Positions 12,001 through 22,845 of a stretch of DNA of 64,000 nt are shown here, one piece after another. Made by a program: the position numbers and the translations under genes. Under the pieces are notes generated by a model. The model worked only from the letters and a program-made list of their open reading frames with translations. It was not told the DNA's origin and did no database searches. Position 1 is the first letter of the stretch; each line of letters begins with the position of its first letter. Origin of the DNA: Metridium senile (Eukaryota; Cnidaria; Anthozoa; Actiniaria; Metridiidae); NCBI GenBank assembly GCA_949775045.1, contig OX459100.1:8839194-8903193 (forward strand), given 5' to 3'.

Positions 12001-15000
12001 ACCACAATGTTGATGACCACAGCTGTGGTAAAGCAAAACTCTGATTGTTACTTTGTTACTTATATCCTTGAGTCAGTCATATCTTATAACTTTTAAAATC
12101 AAGAATATTTTTTCCTTCAGCTTTTGATGTGAACATTACTGACAGACTTTGTATTGGACTCAAGGCTTTCAATATAAAACAACATATCTCCAGGGTGAGT
12201 TATTCTTCATTATTTCACCATTTTTTGGTGTTCTAATCAAACATGATCAAAAGTCAATTGGCTCAGCAATGGATAATGCACCTATCAATGTCTTGCCCCA
12301 ACGGTGGGAGTGCAGGCAAAGATGGGCTATTGAACATAAACTTTGCCCATACCTTGGGCTGCTCGATGTTTTTTGACAATAATTCTGCATCTACAACTGT
12401 TACAGTAAATATATGAGTAAATATATGAATTTGACATCCCCAGGATACAGGCTACTGACAAAAACATATGAAAAATGTCAATAGCCCCTGGGTATGCCCA
12501 CACTCCCCCCATTGGGGCAAGACATTGATAGGTGCATAAGTAAATGCGGGAGACGCCTCGCATTTGCGCTTTCCCCTTAAGGTGATCCAAATTTTTAGTG
12601 TTGTAAATTTTCTTTGTATTTTTTATTTCTTATTATGTAGTAGTTATCACTCAATAAAATTGTTGAAAATAAAAGTTCATTTTCTGAAAAATATCTTTGA
12701 TTTTGTGTACTTTACATGCTAGCCAGCTTTAGCTTGGCGGTTTGAAGAGTTGTGTAGAAGATTGCTTGCTCTGTGAATGGCTTCTGCTGCATCAAAGTGA
12801 ATACAAGGAGGGTCCTGAAGGGGTAAAATTGGAGCTGAGATTGGCCTTATTTCTTGACTGGGAAAATGGGATTGGATGCACTGGGACTGGGATTTACAAA
12901 TAAAAGAACAATAGAAAATGGGAATGGGATTGAAAACTTTAGCAAAACTGATGGGATTATGGGATTTTTGACTGGGATTTGATCCAAATATAAACTGGGA
13001 TTGGGAGCCCCCTCCTCCCCCCTTCAAGATCCTCTACAAGATTAAAGCATGGTATTATTATGTTGTTTTTTATGTATCTATAGGCTGACCAATTTTGTTC
13101 CTCTTCAAATACACTTCAACATTTCCTGTTGCAAAGAAATTTCACAATCCAACAAGATTCAATACAAGATGAATTATGCTATGTTTTACCAAGGTAAACT
13201 TCATTTCTTGTAGAACTTACAGCAATTGTAGTGAAACCATGTTGCTCAGATGATATTATTGGTTTCATATACAGTGGTATACCTCAATTATTATTATATT
13301 ATTAGTGGTCACCCATTAAGGGGGCGGCGGCGCCACAACAAAAAGTCCCAAATCTATTCCTATACCTATTCTATACCTCTAAATTTCAGCGGCCAACCTA
13401 TTATTTATTATTTAAGCAGCCACTTTGGAAAGTCCCAATGGTGACTGCTTATTTAGCTTGAAAACTATTATCATTATCATAATAATCATCACCGTTATCA
13501 CCTTCATAATCATAATCGTCATTTACCATGATTCTTCACTGTTGTTTTGCTTGAAAATTATTATCATTATCAAAAAAATTTTATAACCATCCTGGATCAT
13601 TTATGATTTTTGCATTTTTTTAGTTTGAAAAAGGCCAGGGTAGTTGGTATTTCTCACGAAATTCCTCCTGATTCCCCCTTCTCATCCTATGAAGATTTAA
13701 GAAAACACTGGAAGTTGATGGTTTGTAGACATACATGAGTACACCAACTATCATCAACAATACCAATATCAAAAAAATCGTTATCATTACCATCTTTTTT
13801 ATGAATATCATCATCATCATTATCATTATTATGACAATATCATAGTCGTCATAAGTGTGATTATGATTATCACCACCATCATTATAGCATTGTTATCATC
13901 TTCATCATCATCATCATCATCATGTTATCATCATCGAAGTACCCCTAACTGCCTAGAGAGACAAATGTTAAGTTTTTATTTACATATCTTTTCTTTCAGT
14001 ATGGATACAGGCTTCCACCAAATGAGTCAACATTCTATAACGTAAGGTTTTTCGGCACCAAGATTTTTACGTATCCTTTTCAATGTGTTGTGGTCAATCT
14101 GCGCATTGTAATTAATGTTTTTAAAGCATTCTTAAATGTCATAATTATAACTGTTTTTCTTTGTTGCCATCTTCTTTATTTTTGTATTCATCGGTCCTCA
14201 GTATCATCATCAACAACAACAGTAGTGTCATTATCACCAGCACCAATTCAACTGTCACTAGCTAGCACCATTATCATCATCAGCATTATCATCGACGTCA
14301 TCATTGTCATTATTATCACCGTTGTCAGTATTATCGTCATCAGCATTATCATCATTGTCATCGACGTTATCATTGTCGTCATTATCACTGTTGTCAGTAT
14401 TATCGTCATCAGCATTATCATCGATGTCATCATTGTCATTATTATCACCGTTGTCAGTATTATCATCATCATCATTATCATTATAAGTTTATCGTCATTA
14501 TATAGTTTGTTACATTGTTATATCATCTTTACTGTTAACCACTCAGCTATCCAGGCAGCTGTATCCACAGTAACTACCCTCACATATCACCACGCTGCAA
14601 CCAACAGGCTATATTCCAAGAGTTCCTCCAAGACATCCAAAGTCGCATTCCCTTCATATGCGAATCACCGTTAAGATTAACTTCATCGGCACTATATTCA
14701 TCAAATAAGCTACACAACGCGGTAAACGACAATCAGAGCAGTTTGACGCGATCAGTACCTCCGCAGTTCAAGCATTGTACTCCGTTTGTGTATTCACAGA
14801 CGAATCAGCCACAGAACAAAGCTTCACCTAGTTTAAATCAGAATACTAGCATCCACATCTCTAATCATTCACGCATGAAACAAACACAGAACACGCTGCC
14901 GTCTACTTGTCAAAATAGAAGTGTATTAGTCCATAAACCTACTGATGCTTCAGTACAGAACCAAGTACCATTATCTAGTGCAACTGAAACCACAGTTATT

Positions 15001-16378
15001 AAGAAGAATGCCTCTACCGCTAATGATGATATTTCCATGCAGAATAAAGCTTCTTTCTCTTGTCTAAGTTCTACTACAAGTCAAGGTATCGTTGTATCTG
15101 ATGCTACTGTTACAAGACCAAATGGCCCTCGTATTATCCCAACCTTTACTAAACGATTACATGTATCTCAAAAACCTCAAGTGGGACGTCAGAGGAAGGA
15201 AGCGTCCACTCCAAAAGTCTGTCCCGTTTTCAAGTCAAAATCCACACCATCAAGAGCCTCACAAGAGACTGTTGTACCATCAAAAGATGTGCACGATACA
15301 GCCAGTATTACAGCAACAGGTGCAGGGCTTTCTTCGATGAAAAGAGACGTACAGCAGCATACAACAGTAGAACGAAATAGAACACATTCAATTAATGTTA
15401 CTAGCCAATCAAGAGTAGTTACACCTGCAGCAACAAATACTGCGCACAAGAAGCTTGATATCCCAGGGCAAGGCAGTCAAAACGTTTACTCTCCAGTACC
15501 AAGACAGATTCATCAAAATCATGGGCCGGTGCAGCGCAATGGAACTTTAAGCCATGTTACAAGTCATACTAAGAAGTTACCAGATGTGAGACCTGGTTTG
15601 AGCCTAGCTCGAAGTGCGTTAAACCAACGTTCTTCTCTTGGAAATCCAACAGAAAGGCCAAACAAAGACCAGGAATTATCAGCAAGGTCTATGAATGTGG
15701 TTATGAATCCAGGTGCACAATTCAACCGTTGCATTACGGGTTCTCCAGGACTGTCCATTATCCAGAATTATCGTACAGAGAGCACGCCCAGTATATTTAG
15801 GAACACGCCACCGCTACAGAAGAAAGTGATTAGCAATGCTAGTAACGCATTCTTGACTGGGAGTATGAATCGTGATGGAATTAAACCAATGACTCCCGGT
15901 AAACGGCAGGTATAGACAATACCAGACTGATGATGATTATGAACATTTGATTATTGTAACTGATGCATGTTATCTTTATTATTGCAATCATTACTATTAT
16001 TATGCCCGGGGGTACACCCGGTTTTGTCCAAGTGGTAGGGGTAATCGGCGGAGGTTTTGAAAACGACCCCTAAAAGGTACGCACAGATAACAATAACTCT
16101 TAAAACCTTGTTGATTTCAACCCCTAAAAAGTACGGCTGTGCGATGTTCTTGCCAGCCAAGATTACTTTTAGCAACAAAGCAGAGTAAAAATGACCCTAA
16201 TAAAACCCTAAAAGGTACGCACAGGAAATATTTTAACCCTAAAAGGTACGACGATCACCCCTACCACTTTGACAAAGGGAGTACCTCCCGATTATTATGA
16301 TCCCTTTTGTATCTCATGATCACCAAGATCATCATCATCATCATCATCATCATAAAGATCATCATCATCATCATCATA

Positions 16379-16428
<50 letters not shown>

Positions 16429-18295
16429 TACCTCACCTCACCTAAGCTCATCGAGCTTGTTATGAATAACGCCATCATCTGCATGCTTAAGCCTCCTCCA
16501 CAGGCGTCTCTGTGATCTAATTTGGATTTGGGTTTCCTGTACTACTAATAGAGAGGGACTAGTCCCTAGTTAGGCTCGTTTTTTTCCCCTCACCACAGGA
16601 AGCCCGATGAAAAGAGATGCCTGCGTAGGAGGCTATGCATGCTGTATGTTCATCAAAAAAATAACTAAGGGGCATCAATTATCATCATCATTATCATCAT
16701 CCGTTGTCACCATCATCACGACTATCTTATTTTAATCATTATCATTATCATCATCCATCACCATCATCATGACCATCTTATTTTCATCATTATCATCATC
16801 CGTTGTCACCATCATCACGACCATCTTATTTTAATCATTATCATCATCATTATCATCATCCGTTTCACTATCTTCACGATGATCTTATTTTCATCATTAT
16901 CATTATTATCATCATCATCATCCGTTGTCACCATTATCACGATCATCTTATTTTCGTCATTATCACTATTATCATTATCATCATCAATATCATCATCCGT
17001 TGTCACCATCATCTTATTTTCATCATTATCATTATCATCATCCGTTGTCACCATCATCACCATCATCTTATTTTCATCACCGCATCATCTTTTTGTCTTC
17101 TTTATTATAATCATTATAATCATCAGTTGTAATTACGCTTTGTTACAGATCAGCACAGTAGACGGCGATACAGTACAGGTCAAGAAACCTAGATCAAAGC
17201 CTAAAGTTCAAGATGATGTTGATGTTCGACAACTAGCTCTTAATAATCAAGTAATTTTGAATACCTTCTATTTTGCTATTTATTTCGAAAAAAGGCCGCG
17301 AATAACTCCTGCGTCATATTACACATTGCTGGGCGAAAACAATAATCAAAAGATTGTTCAATTTAGTAAAAACAAAAATAATTGGCAAAAATATTGTCTT
17401 CCAAAATTGAGCAATAATCCTGAGTTTTGGGGTGGTTGGGGTGGTTGGGTATGGGACTCCCTTAGAAAATGGATATGGGTGCTCGACGGACCTTTTAAGG
17501 TCGAAAATAAGACCCTCGCGTACCTTTTAGGGTATCGAACTGGCACCGTACCTTAAGGGTCAAGAAACCTAGATCAAAGCCTAAAGTTCAAGATGATGTT
17601 GATGTTCGACAACTAGCTCTTAATAATCAAGTAATTTTGAATACCTTCTATTTTGCTATTTATTCCGAAAAAAGGCCGCGAATAACTCCTGCGTCATATT
17701 ACACATTGCTGGGCGAAAACAATAATCAAAAGATTGTTCAATTTAGTAAAAACAAAAATAATTGGCAAAAATATTGTCTTCCAAAATTGAGCAATAATCC
17801 TGAGTTTTGGGGTGGTTGGGGTGGTTGGGTATGGGACTCCCTTAGAAAATGGATATGGGTGCTCGACGGACCTTTTATGGTCGAAAATAAGACCCTCGCG
17901 TACCTTTTAGGGTATCGAACTGGCACCGTACCTTAAGGGTCTTGAACTTAAGATTATACGTATTGAAAATTTTTTAAATGTGCTCTTACCTTTTAGGGCT
18001 GAAATCAGTATCTGAGGGCTTTTTTTTGTATCTATTTTGAGTTAATTTATTCGTTCCTTCTAGGGCCATTTTCACTCCCCCCCCCCCCCCCCCTCCGGGG
18101 ATCTCGGAGGTATAAAAGTATTGGTATGCGCTAACCCAAGTTGTATATTTTCTTTTGTAGCTAAACAAGGTGAACACTATTACTTTATTTGACTGGCTTA
18201 AAAAGCACAATGTCCCTGTGAAACAGAAAGACAAGAAAGGAGAATTGATGGAGAAAGTTATGAGTGTTATCAAGACTAACGTGCACGAGTCTTAG
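9032..18295 (+). CDS. C18orf63: C18orf63-like protein (DUF4708), 12 exons, 789 aa
   Basis: Exons: 9032-9159, 9356-9434, 9507-9563, 10562-10673, 11245-11286, 12121-12194, 13084-13193, 13624-13720, 14000-14070, 14547-15909, 17149-17250 and 18161-18295. All have GT-AG borders and consistent phase, and sum to 2,370 nt ending in TAG. Residues match remembered vertebrate C18orf63 block by block: LPDL near the start, CLSFTLTQKLAPLWN, VQGRDFFDS, NITDRLCIGLKA, ELCYVLP, ISHEIPPDSPFSSYEDLRKHW, YGYRLP, GTKIFTYPGSCI, IPFIC and later PRIIPTFTKRL. The large tenth exon is mostly disordered, rich in Ser, Thr, Asn and Gln. The last exon encodes a compact charged segment (TLFDWLKKHNVPVKQKDKKG) resembling a SAP-like helical motif. 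The biochemical role of the family is unknown to me. An in-frame ATG at 8975 is possible, but homology favours MNERR at 9032. Introns are full of MITEs and microsatellites. Confidence 0.88.
9227..9332. mobile_element. Tiny palindromic MITE in first intron
   Basis: CAGGTAGCCCATAC at the left and GTATGGGCTACCTG at the right are exact inverses about 75 bp apart, with further pairing inward (TACTGTAAGC / GCTCACAGTA). A foldback-type element in intron 1 of the C18orf63-like gene. Confidence 0.7.
9570..10500. repeat. 15-bp minisatellite (TGACAACAATAACAA)n
   Basis: From about 9920 to 10480 the unit TGACAACAATAACAA repeats almost perfectly, with occasional 12-bp units and TATCAA variants. 9570-9920 is a degenerate flank of the same composition. 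The strand is strongly asymmetric (A/C against T/G). It fills most of the intron before exon 4. The long Met-Thr, Leu-rich and Val/Ile-rich open frames are artefacts. Confidence 0.95.
10849..11203. mobile_element. ~355-bp palindromic MITE
   Basis: The left arm starts TAAAAGACTGGATACTAG and TTTCCCTAATTAA. The right arm ends TTAATTAGGGAAACTAG and CCCAGTCCTTTA. The arms pair over at least 90 bp, including ATCAAGATATGTACGATTCC against its inverse near 11130-11155. A TA target duplication is possible but not certain. It lies in the intron between exons 4 and 5 of the C18orf63-like gene. Confidence 0.75.
11575..11690 (+). mobile_element. Truncated SINE related to the copy at 4525-4805
   Basis: Shares the body order seen at 4610-4680: GGATAAGG, then TAGGTCCCATCTGCCTTCAC and AAGGTGGATGTTAAAGA. 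Diverged and truncated. It lies in the intron between exons 5 and 6 of the C18orf63-like gene. Confidence 0.55.
11710..11990. mobile_element. MITE-like element with GGCCCCGGGG-type ends
   Basis: Bounded by GTCAGGCCCCGGGGGG on the left and CCCCCCGGGAGTCAGGCC on the right. The interior repeats the words 'TCTTAGGG' and 'TCTTTTAGGGG'. It is related in style to the element at 16002-16290, which has 'CCCTAAAAGGTACG' words. Likely one non-autonomous family. Confidence 0.5.
12268..12540. mobile_element. Foldback element
   Basis: ATGCACCTATCAATGTCTTG at 12278-12297 is the inverse of the sequence at about 12518-12537 (CAAGACATTGATAGGTGCAT). Pairing continues inward through CCCCAA/TTGGGG and GGGAGTG/CACTCCC. 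About 180 bp of unpaired loop lies between. It sits in the intron after exon 6 of the C18orf63-like gene. Confidence 0.7.
12806..13034. mobile_element. MITE-like element with iterated GGGATT interior
   Basis: Ends GGAGGGTCCTGAAGGGG and CCCCCTTCAAGATCCTC are imperfect inverses. Between about 12860 and 12995 the words GGGATT, GGGACTGGGATT and ATGGGA recur many times. No coding potential. Intronic. Confidence 0.5.
13303..13449. mobile_element. Possible small terminal-inverted-repeat element
   Basis: AGTGGTCACCCATT at 13303 pairs imperfectly with CCAATGGTGACTGCT at 13434. A GGGGGCGGCGGCGCC island lies just inside the left end. Weak case, based only on the ends. Confidence 0.3.
13456..13930. repeat. 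ATC/ATT-type microsatellite around exon 8
   Basis: TTATCATTATCATAATAATC-like tracts flank the exon at 13624-13720 on both sides (13460-13570 and 13795-13930). Related tracts fill the intron 14200-14490, where a unit containing GTTGTCAGTATTATCGTCAT is repeated four times. Confidence 0.85.
14200..14490. repeat. ATC-rich minisatellite in intron 9
   Basis: An imperfect unit of about 60 bp (CATTGTCATTATTATCACCG then TTGTCAGTATTATCGTCATC) is repeated about four times between exons 9 and 10 of the C18orf63-like gene. The acceptor at 14545-14546 lies just past it. Confidence 0.85.
16002..16290. mobile_element. MITE with inverted ends and iterated CCCTAAAAGGTACG words
   Basis: The left end, CGGGGGTACACCCGG with TTTTGTCCAAGTGGTAGGGG, is inverse to CCCCTACCACTTTGACAAAG with GGGAGTACCTCCCG. 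The interior has four copies of CCCTAAAAGGTACG or close variants. The same word on the other strand occurs in the 380-bp duplication at 17178-17937. Lies in the intron between exons 10 and 11. Confidence 0.65.
16297..16435. repeat. (ATC)n microsatellite
   Basis: Almost pure ATC trinucleotide run broken by AAAGATC and AAAAATC. The His-rich frame over it is spurious. Confidence 0.95.
16490..16640. mobile_element. Small palindromic element related to the one at 5330-5530
   Basis: GCCTCCTCCACAGGCGTCTC on the left pairs with GAGATGCCTGCGTAGGAGGC on the right across about 100 bp. The interior contains GGACTAGTCC-type pairing. Confidence 0.65.
16680..17095. repeat. Minisatellite with CCGTTGTCACCATCATCACG units
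   Basis: An imperfect unit of about 55-65 bp (CCGTTGTCACCATCATCACG, then A/GACCATCTTATTTTCATC, then ATTATCATC) is repeated about seven times. It ends about 50 bp before the exon 11 acceptor at 17147-17148. Confidence 0.85.
17178..17937. repeat. Recent 380-bp tandem duplication covering the 3' part of exon 11
   Basis: 17178-17557 and 17558-17937 are near-identical head-to-tail copies; I see two substitutions (for example T to C around 17666). Each copy holds the last 73 nt of exon 11 with its GTAATT donor and about 307 nt of intron. The second exon piece lacks a matching acceptor and phase, so splicing normally should use the first. The donor is duplicated. Confidence 0.92.
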
Positions 18296-18351
18296 TGGAG
18301 GGGACGAATTTTAAAGGTATTGTCATTTTATATATTTATTATGAAATTATT

Positions 18352-18503
18352 ATTACTCAGGCTTCCCCGCATGGGAGCCTGAGTCTAGGTTTACCTTTTC
18401 CATCTATGGGTCTATCGTTGTGTCGAGATTACACATGACGTAATGCCACAGGTAAACCACCTATCAATTACTTCTCTATACTATGACGTAGCCTGAGTAA
18501 ACG
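18352..18503. mobile_element. Small element with TTACTCAGGCT / AGCCTGAGTAA ends
   Basis: TTACTCAGGCT at about 18353 and AGCCTGAGTAA at about 18490 are exact inverses. The left end holds its own small hairpin (CAGGCTTCCCC...GGGAGCCTG). It lies in the 3' flank of the C18orf63-like gene. Confidence 0.5.
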
Positions 18504-18743
18504 CACTAAGTGCGTCTAGTTATTATTATTATTGACATTAAGTCGAAAATATCTTGAAAAATGTATTGTGATTTAATCGAATTTACTTTCAAATTAAACA
18601 ATAGGGCTATACATAACCTTTTTCAATAACTAATAACTCTTGGAGGTCCTCTTGCCATAATTTTCTCCTTGCCATTAGGTTATTTTTTATTTTTTCCTAA
18701 GATGTTGTAAATCAGTACATTATGTAAATGGCGAATAATTACA

Positions 18744-18749
18744 AATAAA
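18744..18749 (+). terminator. Candidate polyadenylation signal AATAAA
   Basis: AATAAA about 450 bp after the TAG stop at 18295, the first clear hexamer I see downstream. Use is inferred only. Confidence 0.3.
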
Positions 18750-18861
18750 TTATCATTATGATATGATATTATGATCACGCTATGATATGGTCAATTAACA
18801 ATACATACAAAAATAATATGGACGTCTTCTAACGGATTAAATCGGATGAATTTGTATTAAT

Positions 18862-19171
18862 AGAGGGTCCCCTATACCACCTCGCAAAATGCATTCACGT
18901 AAAATAAATTGGTCATTTCACGAATCACGCAAAATACTGAAATCTTTTTCACATTTACGCAAAAATCGACGTAATCACGTTTCACGAATCATGTTAAAAT
19001 TGTTATTGTTATTGTTTCCGTTCACGAATCACGCATAAAGGAAAAGATGGATTCACGTGGACGCATAAAGTTTGAATCACGAATCACGGATAAAAAAAAT
19101 GCTCCAATCACGTTTCACGCAAAAATAGATAGGCCGATCACGATTCACGCAAAAGGTATAGGGGACCCTCT
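18862..19171. mobile_element. 310-bp MITE with perfect 17-bp ends and CACG-rich interior
   Basis: AGAGGGTCCCCTATACC and GGTATAGGGGACCCTCT are perfect inverted ends, flanked by TAAT on both sides (18858-18861, 19172-19175). The interior is an irregular series of words TTCACGAATCACGC and CACGTTTCACG. No transposase. A non-autonomous DNA transposon. Confidence 0.8.
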
Positions 19172-19377
19172 TAATATAATTTCCTGCAGTCTAAAAACGA
19201 CTGCTATTATCGCAAAAAAGCGAGATGTTTCAGTGACCTCACCCTTTCTTCTTCACCGTCATTACGTCATCAATTCTTTATGATTGCACTTTAATAGATG
19301 TATCCTACTGATACAGCTAATGTGTCTGTTATAGTAATGGCATGTCAGGTCTTATTGTCTAACCAGGCTTAGAGTTC

Positions 19378-19775
19378 TTTTGTGTTTGCGCTTTGTACTC
19401 TTCCTGAAATTGAGTCATAAAGCCCCATTATATATTAATATAGCCTTATAGCCGGTAAAAAGATTTATAAATGATTGTAACAATATGATTCTAGTAGTAA
19501 TAGGAACCCTTCAGTTTGTATTTATCGTATTTTAAGATATATACATGTATGATTTCACAGTCCTTTATAGTATTTGCGCTTTGTACTCTTCCTGAAATTG
19601 AGTCATAAAGCCCCATTATGATATATATATTAATATAGCCTTATAGCCGGTAAAAAGATCTATAAATGATTGTAACAATAGGATCCTAGTAGTAATAGGA
19701 ACTCTTCAATTTGTTCGTATTTTAAGATATATATACATATATATACGGTATGATTTCACAGTCCTTTACAGTATA
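19378..19775. repeat. Tandem duplication of ~190 bp
   Basis: Both halves begin TTTGCGCTTTGTACTCTTCC and include AGTCATAAAGCCCCATTAT, TATAGCCGGTAAAAAGAT and ATGATTTCACAGTCCTTTA. Copies differ by small indels in AT dinucleotide runs. Noncoding. Confidence 0.9.
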
Positions 19776-19964
19776 AACGTTAAACCTTTCAGTTTTTCGT
19801 ATTTATATAAATATATATATATATATGTAGACTTCCTCAAAGTCCATTTAATGGTATGTGAGATGATTTATTTATAAAAGAATGATATGCATGGCAATCC
19901 CATAGAGTATATTTATTTGCACTTTGTCCTCTTCTTTAAATTGAATTAAATAAACTTATTTCAC

Positions 19965-20045
19965 GATAGGTAATATAATGAACTTTGTAACACCGTAAAA
20001 AATGTTGACTTAACTTTACTGACGTTTGGAGCTTTAGCCCTCCTA
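19965..20045 (-). mobile_element. Dispersed repeat copy (family with hammerhead-like core), minus strand
   Basis: The reverse complement reads AGGGCTAAAGCTCCAAACGT then CAGTAAAGTTAAGTCAAC and TTTTTTACGGTGTTAC. This matches the copies at 46110-46255 (+) and 38212-38340 (-). The core is degenerate here. Confidence 0.65.
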
Positions 20046-20559
20046 ACTATTGTTAAGCGATAAAATGTTTTTGTACTTTGCTTGAGATTTGTGAATATTT
20101 TTACAACAAATCAAGTCTTAGGCTGTATAAATGCGCCTTTTCTTACATAGTACAGCGGTGATAGATAACATGAAACTATAGAGTATTGAGCTAGAATGAG
20201 TCCATGCATTATAATTATATATCTACAGTGCATAAACGCATGATAGCAATCCTTCTACATAGATGTAACGTGAACCCTTTTTGTTCATTTTCTTCCTCAA
20301 ATTGAAATTAAATCTTACCGTCCATGCATTATATCTTCAGTGATAACAATCTTTCTACAGATGTAGTAGTGTAAACTCTTTTTGTTCAGCACTTGTTCTG
20401 TGGCTTACTGTAGAGATAATTATACCCCCTATAGTGCTCCACGAAGCCATAACAATAACCGGTGTGTGATCGTAGCGATAAAGTTGCTGGGTCTAGTTCG
20501 TGGGATGGGAATCTGTGATCTTAGATAATCATAGCTTTGTACTACTCTTAGTTCGATTG

Positions 20560-21060
20560 GTTTTAATGGCTAATCGTAGTTGTGTGTAGCTTGAAAAAAG
20601 AGGAGTTCTTTTGCTCTTCTTTCCCCTGCAAAAGTTAGAGGAGTGAAAATATGTACGTTTCTTTTTTTTTTCAGCCTCAGTTTTGTACTAATGTGGTCTT
20701 AATGGCTAATCGTAGTTGTGTGTAGCTTGAGAAAAAAGGCGTTATTTCGCTCTTCTTTCCCCTGCGAAAGTTAGAGGAGTGAAAGAATGTCCGTTTCTTT
20801 TTTTTTTTCAGGCTCAGTTTTGTACTAATCAGTGTGGTTTTCATTGCTAATCGTAGTTGTGTGTAGCTTGAGAAAAAGACGTTCTTTGCGCTCTTCTTTC
20901 CCCTGAGAAAGTTAGAGGAGTGAAAGAATGTCCGTTTCCTTTTTTTCAGGCTCAGTTTTGTACTGTTGTGGTTTTAAAGGCTAATCGTAGTTGCGTGTAG
21001 CCTGTTCAGTTTTGCACTAATCAGTGGTTTTAATGGCTAAAAAAGGCTAAGTCCATGCTA
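20560..21060. repeat. Array of ~135-bp units, about four copies
   Basis: Units share GGCTAATCGTAGTTGTGTGT, GCTCTTCTTTCCCCTG, AGTTAGAGGAGTGAAA, a poly-T run and CAGTTTTGTACTAATC. The later copies are truncated. No gene seen in it. Confidence 0.9.
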
Positions 21061-21284
21061 CGTTTTGTACTAATCTGAATTTGATTAGTATCCTACTAGC
21101 ACCTTCCCAGAATAGTCCTGTGTTTTTTTTACAAATATCATATGCTATTATATACTACAAATATCATCATCACCTTGGATTTTTCAATTATCATATTTGT
21201 TAATTAATTTTGTTTTGTTTTGTTAGGATGGGAGAAAACATTTATCTTGACTATATAATTAGTTTGCTTTGCGTTTATATTCTT

Positions 21285-21880
21285 TGGTCCTTTTACCAGT
21301 TTTTGACCCTTTTCGGCACTGCTAATTGTTTTACTGAGTACAAATTAAAGCTACGATGGATTTAATTTACTGGTCTTGATTGATCTCCCATTGTTCAGTT
21401 GCCAATTAATGATGTTATGTAATATAATTTTTCTACCAGTTTTTGACCCTTTTCGGCACTGCTAATTGTTTTACTGAGTACAAATTAAAGCTACGATGGA
21501 TTTAGTTTACTGGTCTTCAATTGTTCTGCAGCCAATCAATGTTGTTATGTAATATAATTTTTTTACCAGTTCGTGACCCTTTTGCTAATTGTTTTACTGA
21601 GTACAAATTAGAGCTACGCTGGATTTAGTTTACTGGTCTTGATCGATCTTTAATTGTTCAGTTGCCAATCAATGATGTTATGTAATATAATTTTTCTACC
21701 ACTGCTAATTGTTTTACTGAGTACAAATTAAAGCTACGATGGATTTAGTTTACTAGTGGTCTTCAATCAGTTCCGAGCAGCCAATCAATGTTGTTATGTG
21801 ATATAATTTTTTTACCAGTTTGTGACCCTTTTGCTAATTGTTTTACTGAGTACAAATTAGAGCTATACGATGGATTTCGT
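21285..21880. repeat. Array of ~105-140-bp units, five copies
   Basis: Units share TTTTACCAGTTTTTGACCC, GCTAATTGTTTTACTGAGTA, CAAATTAAAGCTACGATGGA and TGTTATGTAATATAATTTTT. Copies differ by deletion of the TTTCGGCACT segment. Confidence 0.9.
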
Positions 21881-22845
21881 TAAATAGCTCCCAATTGTTA
21901 ATATACATGTGTTTAGTGACGTTATAACATGACTTCATTATTGCATCCCTCTTCCTATTCTTGATGTTAAGGACCTCTACTAAGTCCCATTGTAAGGCTT
22001 CCCTTAATATCACATTAAAACTAAGGTGTTTGTATCCCTACCACGATTTAAAGTAGCTATGTACCTAGTCATATAACCGTAGATACTGTTGACATGGGCA
22101 TGTTTACAATTGTAGCCACGCCACGTGTTCTTTTGTTTCTAAAACCACTTTAAGTGTGGATGAATTTCACTTGAATCAACACCAACACTGATTAGTTTTC
22201 AAAATTAGCACGTTGCTACATGGTATTAGGTGTAAACGATGCTTTAGACACATTTTATATATATCTTTATTTGATCTGTCTTCTTAAACACTTAAAGGTT
22301 TTTTGGGTGTCAGTGCCGAACTCCTTGTATCTTTCTGGAAGCCAGCATTGTGCAGAATCGTCAGTTTTCATGATCACGCGCAAATTAACGTACAATACAC
22401 TACCGGGCGAACGTCAGTTAGCCGATTAGAAAAACGCTTTTGTTACGTTCTTGAACTTCTTTATGTTTTATTCTGTGCTGAACTTGTTATAAAGTCCTAC
22501 GTACAAAACCTTTTTGAAGGTTCAAATAAGCGTCAACAATGGGCTAATAAGAACACCTTTTGTGTGGGTTAGACAAAAGAACTTCACGAAAAGTCTGTGA
22601 TTTAATGTTCGCCTACTCATCGCCTCTTGTGTGGCCGACAAGAAAGTACAAAAACGTTTTTATGGTGGACGAATATTATTACTATATCGTTGATGTGTAC
22701 ATAAGAGAACAGTAGGCGAATTCTGATGGAATCTGACCACGTTTTTGTGGTATGATGGATCACATGTTTCTGTCATTCCTGCTCTGACATATTTACTTTT
22801 CCCCTTGTGTTGATCAAATATACCTTGCCAAACGTTTATTTGATA
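21881..22845. other. Intergenic, no gene recognised
   Basis: Contains overlapping small open frames at 22220-22572 with no family resemblance that I recognise and no splice context that supports them. Otherwise unique-looking AT-rich DNA. Confidence 0.4.

Noticed and set aside
14743..15915. Separate single-exon gene within the C18orf63-like locus
   Set aside because: The frame stays open upstream to the acceptor at 14546 and continues the homology (IPFIC...LTSS), so it is exon 10 of that gene.
22220..22572. Overlapping 69- and 89-codon frames
   Set aside because: No recognisable family, no splice context, and lengths are expected by chance over a window of this size.
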